A stretch of 64,000 nt of DNA from Bacteroides ilei. GTDB taxonomy: Bacteria; Bacteroidota; Bacteroidia; Bacteroidales; Bacteroidaceae. The position numbers were made by a program, and so were the translations under genes. The notes beneath the pieces were generated by a model. That model made no database searches, was not told where the DNA came from, and worked only from the letters and a program-made list of their open reading frames with translations. Positions 15,651-24,275 of the stretch are shown here, piece by piece; position 1 is the stretch's first letter, and each line of letters starts with the position of its first letter. The DNA lies in contig NZ_LT635801.1 in the NCBI RefSeq assembly GCF_900128495.1, positions 3,250,691 through 3,314,690 on the forward strand, given 5' to 3'.

Positions 15651-16316
15651 ATGAGAAAAATAATTAAACTTATCACATCTGTATTGCCTATAATTATATC
15701 TATAATTGCTCTCTTTGTTAGTTATTTATCCTACAATACATCAAAACAGAGCCTTGAATACGAAATTAATAAAGACATGATGATTAATACGCCAGCCATC
15801 GAAGAAAACATAGATTCACTTGAATTGTCTTTTAGCTTAAATAATGATAATTCTGAAATACAAAGTATGCGTATAACATTCCCATGTAGTATCCTAGAAG
15901 AACCAATATTAGTCAATACTAAACCTATTAAAGTAAGCAAACATTATTTAGAACAGTTAGCTGAAAATTATCTGTACAAGTTTTTAGAAACTAAAGACTC
16001 TGTAGTTACATTGGGAACTTTTGCAATACCAATAATAATTGATTACTCTGCAATTGTGTACGGATTTCCTCAATCACTTAGGGAAAATAGATTTTTCATT
16101 TTTCATTTTTATTCTTATGATAATGCTATAAAATTAGGATTTTCAAATACTTATTTAATCAATAGATATGGATACCCCATAAAAAAACATACTTTTTATA
16201 CAGGCCCTTTTTCATCTCCTTTAGAAGAAAAAATTAAAATCCAAGACCAAATAGATATTCAGGAATTATTGAGAGGTCAATTAAATGAAATAACAAAGAA
16301 TCTTAAACAAAAATGA
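15651..16316 (+). CDS. Cargo protein A: single-pass membrane protein, unknown
   Basis: This 221-residue protein has one N-terminal transmembrane helix (about residues 8-29, ITSVLPIIISIIALFVSYLSY) followed by a 'NTSKQSLEYEINKDMM' linker and a beta-rich soluble domain of about 180 residues, ending in a basic tail. No catalytic motif stands out. Very AT-rich codon use contrasts with the ICE backbone. The stop overlaps the next start (ATGA), so the two proteins are coupled and probably work together at the membrane. I recognise no family. Confidence 0.75.
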   Translation: MRKIIKLITSVLPIIISIIALFVSYLSYNTSKQSLEYEINKDMMINTPAIEENIDSLELSFSLNNDNSEIQSMRITFPCSILEEPILVNTKPIKVSKHYLEQLAENYLYKFLETKDSVVTLGTFAIPIIIDYSAIVYGFPQSLRENRFFIFHFYSYDNAIKLGFSNTYLINRYGYPIKKHTFYTGPFSSPLEEKIKIQDQIDIQELLRGQLNEITKNLKQK

Positions 16317-17635
16317 TACATAGTTTAAGTTTTTTCTCAAATAGAGAATTAGCATTACTTATTTGGCTAATTATTGTATTAGTATATTCTCTGATTAAAG
16401 ATAAATGGAGATGCTATTTGAAAAGAATTATAACATCTGCATTTGCTCTTAAATTGGTAATTGTATATATTACTTTAATTATTTATGCTTTTATTATTGT
16501 TCTACTGCTTTATTTAACAAATATTTGGAGGATATGTCTTTTGAAGGATACTATTATATGGTTGTTATTTTCTGCATTAGCTACTGCATTTACCCTAATA
16601 AATATAAAGAATTTTAGTTATTTTACTGGTCTAATTAAAAGTAATATTACAGTTACTGCCATTGTGCAATTCATAATAAATTTATATTCATTTAGTTTGG
16701 CTATTGAGCTAATAATGCTTCCAATTATTGTTTTCACAACTGCACTTAGTGCGTATTCTGAGTATTATATAAAGAATGGGCAAGATTATCACAAGGTGTA
16801 TTCGTGTTTAAATATATTACTGTCTATCATTGGAATAGTTTATTTAGGATTTGCATTTTACAAAGCTATTATAGGATTTGATTCTATTAATTGGATAGAT
16901 ATTTCCCAACAGCTAATGCTGCCTATAATTCTGACAATTTTATTTATTCCTTATTATTGGTTATTAGCATTATATATAAACTATGAGAAGATATTTGTTG
17001 CTATTAATGTTATGTTTAGGCATAAAAATAAATATGAAAGATATAGAATTAAATTTTATATTCTATATTATGGATGTTTAAGCCTAAAACGTATTAATCG
17101 AATAAATAATAAAATTTCATTTCTTGCATACCAGAATACAACTAATTATAAAAGTTTTTTCAAAGAAGCAGTACGAGTTCCATTATATATTAATTATTCA
17201 AACATTAGCAAAATGAAAATTGAACTATTTAACAATATAGATGACTGCCGTAAAGCGTTCTCAAAATTGCAATTAGGAGAATTAAGTGAATGGAAAAAAA
17301 TTGAAGGATCAAATGAGTTTTATTGTATAACCAACTATTTATCCATCAAGAAAGATTGGCTTTCTAATTTAGTTCTATCATTACAAGGAGAAGAATTATA
17401 TATCCATCAATTAGAGTTATCTTTATCAATATTATCACCAAATGAACGAGATTATGCAATATTAAAGTTTCAAGAATGTGTATTTAATATACTCAGATTA
17501 CTTTCATTAAAAGTACCACATAATATAATTACTCAAAATAACTATACCTATAATAATGAAATTTTCTCATTAAATATCAAGAATGAAATTATAGGTACTA
17601 TGGAATCATTTTTGTTGGTTATAAAATCAGAATAA
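16313..17635 (+). CDS. Cargo protein B: polytopic membrane protein with cytosolic C-terminal domain, unknown
   Basis: This is a 440-residue protein. Residues 1-240 contain about seven hydrophobic segments (roughly 12-27, 42-70, 80-97, 108-150, 163-185, 197-222). Residues about 240-440 are soluble, rich in Lys, Asn, Tyr and Ile, without an obvious enzyme motif. It overlaps cargo gene A by 4 nt. The pair sits between ardA and the recombinase, a place where ICEs often hold accessory or defence genes. A sensor/effector membrane pair is one possibility; nothing in the sequence proves it. Confidence 0.75.
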   Translation: MIHSLSFFSNRELALLIWLIIVLVYSLIKDKWRCYLKRIITSAFALKLVIVYITLIIYAFIIVLLLYLTNIWRICLLKDTIIWLLFSALATAFTLINIKNFSYFTGLIKSNITVTAIVQFIINLYSFSLAIELIMLPIIVFTTALSAYSEYYIKNGQDYHKVYSCLNILLSIIGIVYLGFAFYKAIIGFDSINWIDISQQLMLPIILTILFIPYYWLLALYINYEKIFVAINVMFRHKNKYERYRIKFYILYYGCLSLKRINRINNKISFLAYQNTTNYKSFFKEAVRVPLYINYSNISKMKIELFNNIDDCRKAFSKLQLGELSEWKKIEGSNEFYCITNYLSIKKDWLSNLVLSLQGEELYIHQLELSLSILSPNERDYAILKFQECVFNILRLLSLKVPHNIITQNNYTYNNEIFSLNIKNEIIGTMESFLLVIKSE

Positions 17636-17704
17636 TTTCTCCCGAGATAATTGAAATGACGTATAATAGTATTTATACTTATGGTTGTATAAATTGTGTA
17701 AAAA

Positions 17705-17731
17705 TATCGAGTAGCTTAATACTACTCGATA
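17705..17731 (-). terminator. Terminator of recombinase-ORF6N unit
   Basis: TATCGAGTAG (17705-17714) and CTACTCGATA (17722-17731) form a perfect 10-bp stem. On the minus strand it is followed by TTTTT, so it terminates the leftward int-ORF6N transcript; it may also slow rightward readthrough from the cargo. Confidence 0.75.
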
Positions 17732-17760
17732 AATGAGAGATTTATTACCGAAATCGTTAC

Positions 17761-18291
17761 CTATTTGTTTCCTGAACGATTATAGGTAGCAAAACCAATC
17801 GGACGGCGTTCTCTCTGCTGCTGCGACTGGCTCAGAAGCTGTGTAAGGGCTTGATACAATTCGTTGAACTGGGCATCGGTACTTACTTCCAGTTCCTCAA
17901 TACGTTTTAGCAGTTCTTCATAACCAATTACCATCTGACGCATAAGGACAAATGCCCGCATAATGGAAATATTCACTTCGATGGCGGTCTGGCTACGCAA
18001 TACGGATGAAAGCATGGCTACGCCCTGTTCGGTGAAAGCCATAGGCAAGGCTGCGCCAAAGTTGTAATCAGGGGGTATCACATTTTGTGATACCCCTATG
18101 GATAACAATAAGTTGGCTTCCTCTTTCGAGAGGATAAACATAAAGTCGGATGGAAAACGACCGATGTTGCGTTTGACCGCCTGTTTCAAGGCTCGTGTCT
18201 CTACTTGGTAAAGTTCCGCCAAATGGAAGTCAAGCATCACCCGGCAACCCCTGACTTCAAAGATTTTGTTTTGAATGACCTGCAAATCCAT
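17761..18291 (-). CDS. ORF6N domain DNA-binding protein
   Basis: The ORF6N domain occupies about residues 4-90: LQVIQNKIFEVRGCRVMLDFHLAELYQVETRALKQAVKRNIGRFPSDFMFILSKEE, then ALPMAFTEQGVAMLSSVLRS. It is followed by a helical, possibly coiled-coil tail ending in a Gln-rich stretch. ORF6N (KilA-N relative) proteins are found in phages and mobile elements and are thought to bind DNA. I use the ATG at 18,291, where homologues begin; an in-frame ATG at 18,336 would overlap the recombinase gene by 23 nt and is also possible. It is cotranscribed with the recombinase. Confidence 0.85.
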   Translation of the reverse strand: MDLQVIQNKIFEVRGCRVMLDFHLAELYQVETRALKQAVKRNIGRFPSDFMFILSKEEANLLLSIGVSQNVIPPDYNFGAALPMAFTEQGVAMLSSVLRSQTAIEVNISIMRAFVLMRQMVIGYEELLKRIEELEVSTDAQFNELYQALTQLLSQSQQQRERRPIGFATYNRSGNK

Positions 18292-18313
18292 AAACTTCAA
18301 GATTTTATTGTGA

Positions 18314-19531
18314 TTAAACGCTTGTTTTCCTTTCATTTAGCCTTTGGGCGAACATATCCATGTCGGCACTCAGTTTCGTGTCGATGATTTTAGCGTAAAT
18401 TTGTGTGGTTCTGATGTTTGTGTGTCCCAACATCTTGGAAACGCTCTCAATGGGTACGCCGTAACTGATACTGAGGGTCGCAAAACTATGGCGAGCAACA
18501 TGATAGGTGATTTTCTTGTTTATGCCGCACACCGTTGCGATTTCTTTTAAGTAATCGTTCATCTTTTGGTTGCTGATTATCGGGAGAATTTTGCCGTCAG
18601 GCAATTTCCCGTCATATTTCTGCAAGATGGCTTTGGGAATATCCAACAGACGGATATTGGACGTTACGTTTGTCTTGTGCCTTTTCTTGATTATCCACAG
18701 GTTACCGTCAAAGGAAACCTTTATGTTCTCTGCCCGCAACTCGCACACATCCACATACGACAAGCCAGTATAACAGCTAAAAATGAACATATCACGCACC
18801 TGCTCCAGCCGCTTGCTAGCAAAAGTTTTTTGATATATGCGGTCTAATTCTGCCTGTTCAAGAAAATCTCTTTCTACATACTCAAATTTCAGTTTATATG
18901 CCCCGAATGGATTAAAAGTAATCAGTCCCAAGTTGTGGGCAAACAGAACAACAGTCCTAAACCGCTGTATAAACTTCATGGCTGTATTGTGGGTACACGG
19001 ATAATTTTCTCGGATAAACAAGTAAAAACCCTCAATGAACACTACATTTATTTCCCGAAAGGTAATGTCTTCCAAATTATATTTATTGTGGATATATTCT
19101 GCAAGACGATTTTTAGTGAGTTCATAACGGGTATATGTTTTTTGTGTGGTTGTTTTCCCAACTTTCAGCGCATATTGTTCGTTATGCTGTGCGAACACTT
19201 GCAATAGGGTCTTAGCCTTTTCCTCCTTGCCTAAAAAGATGTTGCGTACTTTCTCTGCTGTTACATAGCCATCCCGTTCTAAAATGGTTTGATAGTGTCT
19301 GTGTAAGGTCGCCTTGATGCTATCCAGCATTTCATTAATGCGGGTAAATTCTGACCCTCTGCCAGTTACTTTTCCTGTTTGTGCAGACCAGTTCTTAGGA
19401 TTAACTTCAAGTTTGGTGTTGAATTGAACTAATTTTCCGTCAATGGTAATACGTGCCATAATAGGCATATTACCATTCTTTTTTACTTTGTCTCGTTTCA
19501 GGAAAAACAATACTCGAAATGTTGATTTCAT
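18314..19531 (-). CDS. int: Tyrosine recombinase (ICE integrase)
   Basis: This 405-residue site-specific recombinase would integrate and excise the ICE. The arm-binding domain is at about 1-100, the core-binding SAM-like domain at about 105-205 and the catalytic domain at about 220-395. Visible catalytic residues are K286, H344-x-x-R347, H370 and nucleophile Y379. The first catalytic Arg, normally in TGLRxxD, is replaced by Ser258 (TGLSYVDV), as is known for IntDOT of CTnDOT. The gene reads away from tRNA-Lys, whose 3' end lies 270 bp upstream, the usual arrangement for an integrase next to its att site. Confidence 0.93.
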   Translation of the reverse strand: MKSTFRVLFFLKRDKVKKNGNMPIMARITIDGKLVQFNTKLEVNPKNWSAQTGKVTGRGSEFTRINEMLDSIKATLHRHYQTILERDGYVTAEKVRNIFLGKEEKAKTLLQVFAQHNEQYALKVGKTTTQKTYTRYELTKNRLAEYIHNKYNLEDITFREINVVFIEGFYLFIRENYPCTHNTAMKFIQRFRTVVLFAHNLGLITFNPFGAYKLKFEYVERDFLEQAELDRIYQKTFASKRLEQVRDMFIFSCYTGLSYVDVCELRAENIKVSFDGNLWIIKKRHKTNVTSNIRLLDIPKAILQKYDGKLPDGKILPIISNQKMNDYLKEIATVCGINKKITYHVARHSFATLSISYGVPIESVSKMLGHTNIRTTQIYAKIIDTKLSADMDMFAQRLNERKTSV

Positions 19532-19559
19532 ACCTCATTGTTTTAAGTTACAAAACTAC

Positions 19560-19800
19560 TTTTATTAACTCATAATGAGATAAATGCAGGGTCGCCAATT
19601 CCCGACAACATTTCGCCATTTTCAGTCAAATCGTACCCCTTTTTTGAAGATTTTGTCAGGGGTACGAATAAGCCACTATTTTTTGTCTGTCAGTGACCTT
19701 TTAGTGGCGGTTAGGATAGCCAAAAGGCAATAAAAAAAGTCCCACAAAATATTGATTTTGTAGGACTTGTCTTTTTGTTGTCGCCTTTTGGCTTTTCTTT
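19560..19800. other. Candidate ICE-chromosome junction (att region)
   Basis: The gap between the recombinase gene and tRNA-Lys holds an inverted repeat TCGTACCCCT (19631-19640) / AGGGGTACGA (19658-19667), and a second pair GCCAAAAGGC (19719-19728) / GCCTTTTGGC (19783-19792) that encloses the tRNA terminator. Recombinases of this family bind arm sites and insert at or near tRNA 3' ends. The exact core cannot be fixed without the other ICE end. Confidence 0.5.
19731..19768 (-). terminator. Terminator of tRNA-Lys
   Basis: AAGTCC-c-ACAAAAT (19737-19750) pairs with ATTTTGT-a-GGACTT (19755-19768) around ATTG. On the minus strand the stem is followed by seven T (complement of 19731-19737), 33 nt past the tRNA 3' end. 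If native to the tRNA, the ICE junction lies left of it. Confidence 0.8.
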
Positions 19801-19876
19801 TGGTGATCCGCTTGGGGCTCGAACCCAAGACCCCAACATTAAAAGTGTTGTGCTCTACCTGCTGAGCTAGCGAATC
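19801..19876 (-). tRNA. tRNA-Lys (anticodon TTT)
   Basis: The minus strand folds as a complete 76-nt tRNA. The acceptor stem GATTCGC pairs with GCGGATC (one G-T pair), with the D arm GCTAGCTCAGCAGGTAGAGC, an anticodon loop CTTTTAA giving TTT (Lys, AAA/AAG), and a T-arm with GGTTCGAGCC. The CCA end is encoded (complement at 19801-19803). It is the probable integration target of the ICE. Confidence 0.95.
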
Positions 19877-19909
19877 AATCCTTTGTGCATCATTTCTTGA
19901 TTGCGAGTG

Positions 19910-19941
19910 CAAAGGTAGATATTTATTTTGAATTGGCCAAA
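19910..19941 (-). promoter_or_regulatory. Promoter of tRNA-Lys
   Basis: On the minus strand TTTG (19941-19938) is followed after 20 nt by TACCTTTG (19917-19910). This is a full match to the Bacteroides housekeeping promoter, 33 nt before the tRNA 5' end. Confidence 0.8.
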
Positions 19942-20171
19942 TGTTTTGAGAAAAAATGAAAAGAAATCTTCTCCTCTTTTGCTAAGGGATTGGTTGTCAA
20001 GCCTGGTGTTATCTTAATTATAATATTATAAAAGTATATCAGGGGAAACTTAATAATCGTCAAAAATGGCTGACATTGGACGTAGTTTTATTTTTTTATT
20101 TACTTTTGGCAAAGTATTTGTACTTTTAATAACAAATTAAGTGATATTTATAATTAAGTAATCTGGATAAT

Positions 20172-20846
20172 ATGTATTGGATTTTATTTATTGTCATCGC
20201 TATTGTCAGTTATATCGTACAGTCAAGTCTGAACAGTAAGTTTGAGAAATATTCAAAGATACCTCTGGCCAATGGTATGACTGGACGTGAGATTGCAGAG
20301 AAGATGCTTCGTGATAATGGTATTTATGATGTGAGGGTGACAAGTACTCAAGGGATGTTGACCGACCATTATAACCCTACGAACAAGACCGTGAACTTGA
20401 GTGAGGGGGTCTATAATAATTGTAGCGTAGCAGCAGCCGCAGTCGCCGCTCATGAATGTGGGCATGCTGTACAACATGCCCGTGCCTATGGACCGTTACA
20501 GCTCCGTTCGGCTTTGGTACCGGTGGTGCAGTTTTCTTCATCTATTGTTTCATGGGTCTTGTTGGCCGGTATTTTTTTGGTAAATGTGTTTCCTCAACTG
20601 CTGCTTATCGGAATCTGTCTGTTTGCCATGACAACCTTGTTCAGTTTCGTAACCTTGCCGGTGGAAATTGATGCGAGTCGTAGAGCTTTGGTTTGGTTGA
20701 GCAATGCAGGTATCACCAATGCATTTAATCATAAACAGGCTCAGGATGCATTAAAGTCGGCCGCATATACTTATGTGGTGGCTGCATTGAGTTCATTGGC
20801 GACACTGGTTTACTATATAATGATTTATACGAATCGTCGAGAGTAA
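20172..20846 (+). CDS. Membrane zinc metallopeptidase (YugP/Zn_peptidase_2 family)
   Basis: This 224-residue inner-membrane protein has the zinc site H94-E-C-G-H98 in AAHECGHAVQHARAYGPL, an HExxH motif, with E in LPVEIDASRRAL as likely third ligand. Hydrophobic segments lie at about residues 1-18, 115-140, 143-165 and 198-218. The family (YugP-like) is widespread, but its substrate is unknown. A -7 box TACTTTTG at 20,101-20,108 with TTG about 22 bp upstream could be its promoter. A terminator follows, so it is monocistronic. Confidence 0.88.
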   Translation: MYWILFIVIAIVSYIVQSSLNSKFEKYSKIPLANGMTGREIAEKMLRDNGIYDVRVTSTQGMLTDHYNPTNKTVNLSEGVYNNCSVAAAAVAAHECGHAVQHARAYGPLQLRSALVPVVQFSSSIVSWVLLAGIFLVNVFPQLLLIGICLFAMTTLFSFVTLPVEIDASRRALVWLSNAGITNAFNHKQAQDALKSAAYTYVVAALSSLATLVYYIMIYTNRRE

Positions 20847-20872
20847 TTCTTGTAGCGGATAAATATGTATAG

Positions 20873-20906
20873 ACCAATCGTTCTATTATGGGACGGTTGG
20901 TTTTTT
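20873..20906 (+). terminator. Terminator after metallopeptidase gene
   Basis: ACCAATCGT pairs with ACGGTTGGT (one wobble pair) and is followed by TTTTTT. Confidence 0.75.
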
Positions 20907-20929
20907 ATTGAAATTTTTCCGTAACTTTG
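20897..20929 (+). promoter_or_regulatory. Promoter of hisS
   Basis: TAACTTTG at 20,922-20,929 matches the -7 consensus, with TTGG about 22 bp upstream inside the preceding terminator stem. It lies 28 bp before the hisS ATG. Confidence 0.6.
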
Positions 20930-20957
20930 TGCGGTAAAAAATAAAAGATGATTCATT

Positions 20958-22322
20958 ATGGCAACAAAACCAAGTATACCTAAAGGTACGAGGGATTTTT
21001 CGCCGGTAGAAATGGCGAAACGTAATTATATATTCAATACGATCCGTGAAGTGTTTTATCTCTATGGATTCCAGCAGATAGAGACGCCGGCGATGGAAAA
21101 TCTGTCGACATTGATGGGAAAATATGGAGATGAAGGAGATAAACTGTTGTTCAAGATTCAGAATTCGGGAGATTATTTTTCGGGGTTGACCGATGAAGAA
21201 TTGTTGAGTCGTAATGCAGCTAAGCTAGCAAGCAAATTCTGTGAGAAGGGGTTACGCTATGACCTGACAGTGCCTTTTGCCCGTTATGTGGTAATGCATC
21301 GTGATGAAATCAGTTTCCCTTTCAAACGTTTCCAGATCCAGCCGGTTTGGCGTGCCGACCGTCCTCAGAAAGGCCGTTACCGTGAATTCTATCAGTGTGA
21401 TGCCGATGTGGTAGGTAGTAATTCGTTATTGAATGAGGTGGAACTGGTACAGATGATTGATACCGTATTTAATAAATTCGGTATCCGGGTGGCTATAAAG
21501 ATCAATAACCGTAAAATCTTGACAGGTATAGCTGAAATTATCGGTGAGGCTGATAAGATTGTAGACATAACGGTGGCGATTGATAAACTGGATAAGATAG
21601 GGCTTGATAATGTGAATGCAGAATTGGCTTCAAAAGGTATTCCGCAGGAAGCTATAGATAAGTTGCAGCCGATTATCATGCTGAAAGGATCGAATGATGA
21701 GAAACTTCAAACGTTGAAGAATGTACTTGCTACCAGTGAAATTGGTTTGAAGGGCGTTGAAGAAAGCGAATTTATCTTGAATACCGTAGCTTCTTTAGAT
21801 GTTAAATCGGAAGTTGAACTTGATCTTACTTTGGCACGTGGACTGAACTATTATACAGGGGCTATTTTTGAAGTGAAGGCTTTGGATGTACAGATAGGCA
21901 GTATCAGTGGAGGTGGCCGTTATGACAACTTGACAGGTGTCTTCGGTATGGATGGTATGTCGGGGGTAGGCATTTCTTTTGGTGCCGACCGTATTTATGA
22001 TGTATTGAACCAGTTGGATCTGTATCCGAAGGAATCTGTAAATGCGACCCAACTGTTGTTTGTCAATTTCGGTGAAGCAGAAGCTGCTTATGTATTGCCT
22101 GTATTGGCTAAGGTCCGTGCGGCTGGTATCCGGGCCGAAATCTATCCGGACAGTACCAAGATGAAGAAACAGATGAGTTATGCCAACAGTAAAATGATTC
22201 CGTTTGTCGCTATTGTAGGAGAAGACGAAATGAAGGAGGGTAAACTTACGCTGAAGAATATGGGAAATGGTGAACAGTCAATGGTTACACCGGAAGAATT
22301 GGTTGCTGCCGTTAAAGGATAA
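20958..22322 (+). CDS. hisS: Histidyl-tRNA synthetase
   Basis: This class II aminoacyl-tRNA synthetase charges tRNA-His. The 454-residue length is usual for Bacteroidetes. Visible signatures are KGTRDFSP at the N-terminus, motif 2 region [42 protein letters not shown] and [11 protein letters not shown] (histidine-binding loops), and a C-terminal anticodon-binding domain from about residue 360. The stop overlaps the next ATG by one base (TAATG), so the following peptidyl-tRNA hydrolase gene is translationally coupled. Confidence 0.97.
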   Translation: MATKPSIPKGTRDFSPVEMAKRNYIFNTIREVFYLYGFQQIETPAMENLSTLMGKYGDEGDKLLFKIQNSGDYFSGLTDEELLSRNAAKLASKFCEKGLRYDLTVPFARYVVMHRDEISFPFKRFQIQPVWRADRPQKGRYREFYQCDADVVGSNSLLNEVELVQMIDTVFNKFGIRVAIKINNRKILTGIAEIIGEADKIVDITVAIDKLDKIGLDNVNAELASKGIPQEAIDKLQPIIMLKGSNDEKLQTLKNVLATSEIGLKGVEESEFILNTVASLDVKSEVELDLTLARGLNYYTGAIFEVKALDVQIGSISGGGRYDNLTGVFGMDGMSGVGISFGADRIYDVLNQLDLYPKESVNATQLLFVNFGEAEAAYVLPVLAKVRAAGIRAEIYPDSTKMKKQMSYANSKMIPFVAIVGEDEMKEGKLTLKNMGNGEQSMVTPEELVAAVKG

Positions 22323-22741
22323 TGCAGATGAAACCGCGTAATGTAAAGCAGGTTATTGTAATGCGCAAGGATCTGAACATGCGGAAGGGTAAGATGATTG
22401 CGCAGGGAGCTCATGCTTCGGTCGACGTTTTGCTGTCACTTTTTTCATGTACTGAAAAAGAAGGAAAGGTGACTTATAGGCTGACATATGGTGAGGATTC
22501 TCCATTGGCCGAATGGCTGAATGGCATGTATGCCAAGATTTGCTTGTATGTAGAATCGGAAGAAGAACTTGTTTCATTATATGAGCGTATCCGGAAAGAA
22601 AATCCGTCTATACCTGTTTCAATGATTGAAGATGCCGGATTAACGGAGTTTCATGGAGTGGAAACCAAGACATGCATCGGTATCGGACCTTGGTGGTCTG
22701 AGGAGATAGATATATTTACTGGTGAACTGAAGCTTTTATAA
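22322..22741 (+). CDS. Peptidyl-tRNA hydrolase, PTH2 (archaeal/eukaryotic) type
   Basis: This 139-residue protein would recycle peptidyl-tRNA released during translation. The PTH2 signature is KQVIVMRKDLNMRKGKMIAQGAHASVD (Lys, Gly-Lys and Gln-xx-His-Ala conserved), with later GLTEFHGVETKTCIGIGPW in place of the usual AGxTQ...T(V)LGIGP. PTH2 is less common in bacteria than Pth1. It shares one base with hisS, a functional pairing around tRNA metabolism. A Met at codon 3 is an alternative start. Confidence 0.85.
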   Translation: MQMKPRNVKQVIVMRKDLNMRKGKMIAQGAHASVDVLLSLFSCTEKEGKVTYRLTYGEDSPLAEWLNGMYAKICLYVESEEELVSLYERIRKENPSIPVSMIEDAGLTEFHGVETKTCIGIGPWWSEEIDIFTGELKLL

Positions 22742-22756
22742 ATATAAGAATAAGAA

Positions 22757-22800
22757 AAGGAAGATTCATGCTTGTCGTGCACAGGCGGAATCTTCCTTTT
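22757..22800. terminator. Bidirectional terminator between pth2 and rmuC
   Basis: AAGGAAGATTC (22757-22767) pairs with GAATCTTCCTT (22788-22798), with T on the right and A on the left. It serves both convergent genes. Confidence 0.85.
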
Positions 22801-22813
22801 TGTTCATATATAG

Positions 22814-24208
22814 TTATACAGATTGAGTAGGCATATTTTTATCTGATATATTATCTGCTGTATTTTTATCCTGCAGTCGGGAGGCAAACTTCTTTTTCGG
22901 AGTTATACCTAGTTCTTTCAGCATTTCGGCTTGTCGGATTACATTGCCTTTTCCTTCCGACAATTGGTTTAGAGCCGTTTCATAGGCTGTTGAGGCTGTT
23001 CGCAGGTTATCGCCTATTTTCAGGAATGTATCGGTAAAACTGACCAGCTTTTCATAGAGAGATGTACCTCTGTTTACTATTTCCTGGATATTTTTCTCCT
23101 GGTATTCGCGTTTCCATAAATCGAGGGCGAGTCTGAGAGCTGCAATCAGGTTTGTCGGGCTCATAAGGACGACTTTTTTCTGGTAGGCGTAATTCCATAG
23201 GTTCGGGTCATTTTGCAGTGCCAGGACGTATGCCGGTTCATTGGGAATGAACATCATGACGAAGTCGAGTGATGAAACATCATATTTTGAATAGTCTTTT
23301 TGGCTGAGTTCATCAATATGTGTTCTGATAGAGGCCAGATGGGCTTTCAGGAACTGTTCCTTCTGGGATTTGTCGTCTGTTCCTACATAATTAGCGTAAG
23401 CTGTCAGTGAAACTTTAGAATCTATGATGACTTGTCGGTTATCTGGATATACGACAAGTACATCTGGCTGCAGACGTTGCCCCTGATCATTGCGTATAGG
23501 TTCCCCGTTTTCATTTTTCAGGAATTCTTGTCGGAAATATTCTTCTCCTTCACGTAATCCGGAGTTTTCAAGAATTGTTTCCAAAATCATTTCTCCCCAA
23601 TTTCCTTGTGTTTTTGATTCTCCTTTCAGGGCGCGGGTCAGATTATTGGCGTCGTCACTGATTTGTTTGTTGAGCTGTACCAGTTCCTTGATCCGGTCTT
23701 CCAGTGAAAAACGTTGTTTCGATTCCTTGTCGTAAACCTCTTCTACCTGATGTCTGAAGTCTTTCAGATTCTCTCCGAAAGGCTTCAGCAGGTTGGTCAG
23801 ACTTTCTGTACTGAGTCTGTTGAATGTTTCTGCCTTCTGCTGGAAAATCTTATCGGCCATGTGTTCGAATTCAAGATGGAACTGTTTGTGCAGATTTTCA
23901 ATCTCTTCTTTCTGATGGTTGAGCTTGTCTGCAAGGTTCTTGTTTTCAGTAAGTAATGTCCCGATACGTTGCTGACTGTCCATCAGCAGCCGGTTTTGTT
24001 CTTCTGTCTTTTGCTGAAGAATCGTTTTTTCTTGTTTTTCGTGGTTAAGGAGAGTTTGTGCATTTTGCTGTTCGTTTTTAAGCAGTTCTTGGGTATGGTT
24101 CTGCTGTAGTTCCAGTTGTGACTTTAGGATTCCGCATTTTCGGGATGCCAGCAGATATCCTGCTACAGCTCCTATAATGATGCTTATAATGAAATAAATA
24201 GTTTCCAT
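22814..24208 (-). CDS. rmuC: RmuC family protein (DNA recombination-associated nuclease-fold protein)
   Basis: This 464-residue protein has an N-terminal membrane anchor (residues about 3-22), a long coiled coil (about 28-200, Gln/Glu/Lys-rich), then the RmuC domain with [66 protein letters not shown] and [20 protein letters not shown]. RmuC limits inversion at short repeats in E. coli; the domain has a restriction-endonuclease-like core (PDVLV...IIDSKV). A -7-like box (TATATTTG, complement of 24238-24245) lies about 30 bp upstream of the start. Confidence 0.93.
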   Translation of the reverse strand: METIYFIISIIIGAVAGYLLASRKCGILKSQLELQQNHTQELLKNEQQNAQTLLNHEKQEKTILQQKTEEQNRLLMDSQQRIGTLLTENKNLADKLNHQKEEIENLHKQFHLEFEHMADKIFQQKAETFNRLSTESLTNLLKPFGENLKDFRHQVEEVYDKESKQRFSLEDRIKELVQLNKQISDDANNLTRALKGESKTQGNWGEMILETILENSGLREGEEYFRQEFLKNENGEPIRNDQGQRLQPDVLVVYPDNRQVIIDSKVSLTAYANYVGTDDKSQKEQFLKAHLASIRTHIDELSQKDYSKYDVSSLDFVMMFIPNEPAYVLALQNDPNLWNYAYQKKVVLMSPTNLIAALRLALDLWKREYQEKNIQEIVNRGTSLYEKLVSFTDTFLKIGDNLRTASTAYETALNQLSEGKGNVIRQAEMLKELGITPKKKFASRLQDKNTADNISDKNMPTQSV

Positions 24209-24275
24209 ATATTTTATGTGTTGAAAAGAATGGTTGGCAAATATAAAGAAATCTTTTGATTGTAGTTTTATGATA

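Larger units (their letters stand above)
1..19800. mobile_element. CTnDOT-family integrative conjugative element, partial (left end outside window)
   Basis: The segment carries mobilization genes, a ParA-type gene, an almost complete Bacteroidetes tra module (traE to traQ, without a traP primase), an ArdA antirestriction protein and a tyrosine recombinase beside the 3' end of a tRNA-Lys gene. That gene order is characteristic of CTnDOT-like ICEs. The tra module is GC-rich compared with the chromosome to the right, and two internal stretches (about 12,860-13,370 and 15,540-17,740) are AT-rich later acquisitions. The right boundary lies between the recombinase gene and the tRNA, but I cannot fix the att core because the other end is outside the window. 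No tetQ, rteABC or excision genes are visible here. Confidence 0.9.

Noticed and set aside
19676..19912. Open frame on the minus strand across tRNA-Lys
   Set aside because: It reads through the tRNA and its terminator; a non-coding artefact.
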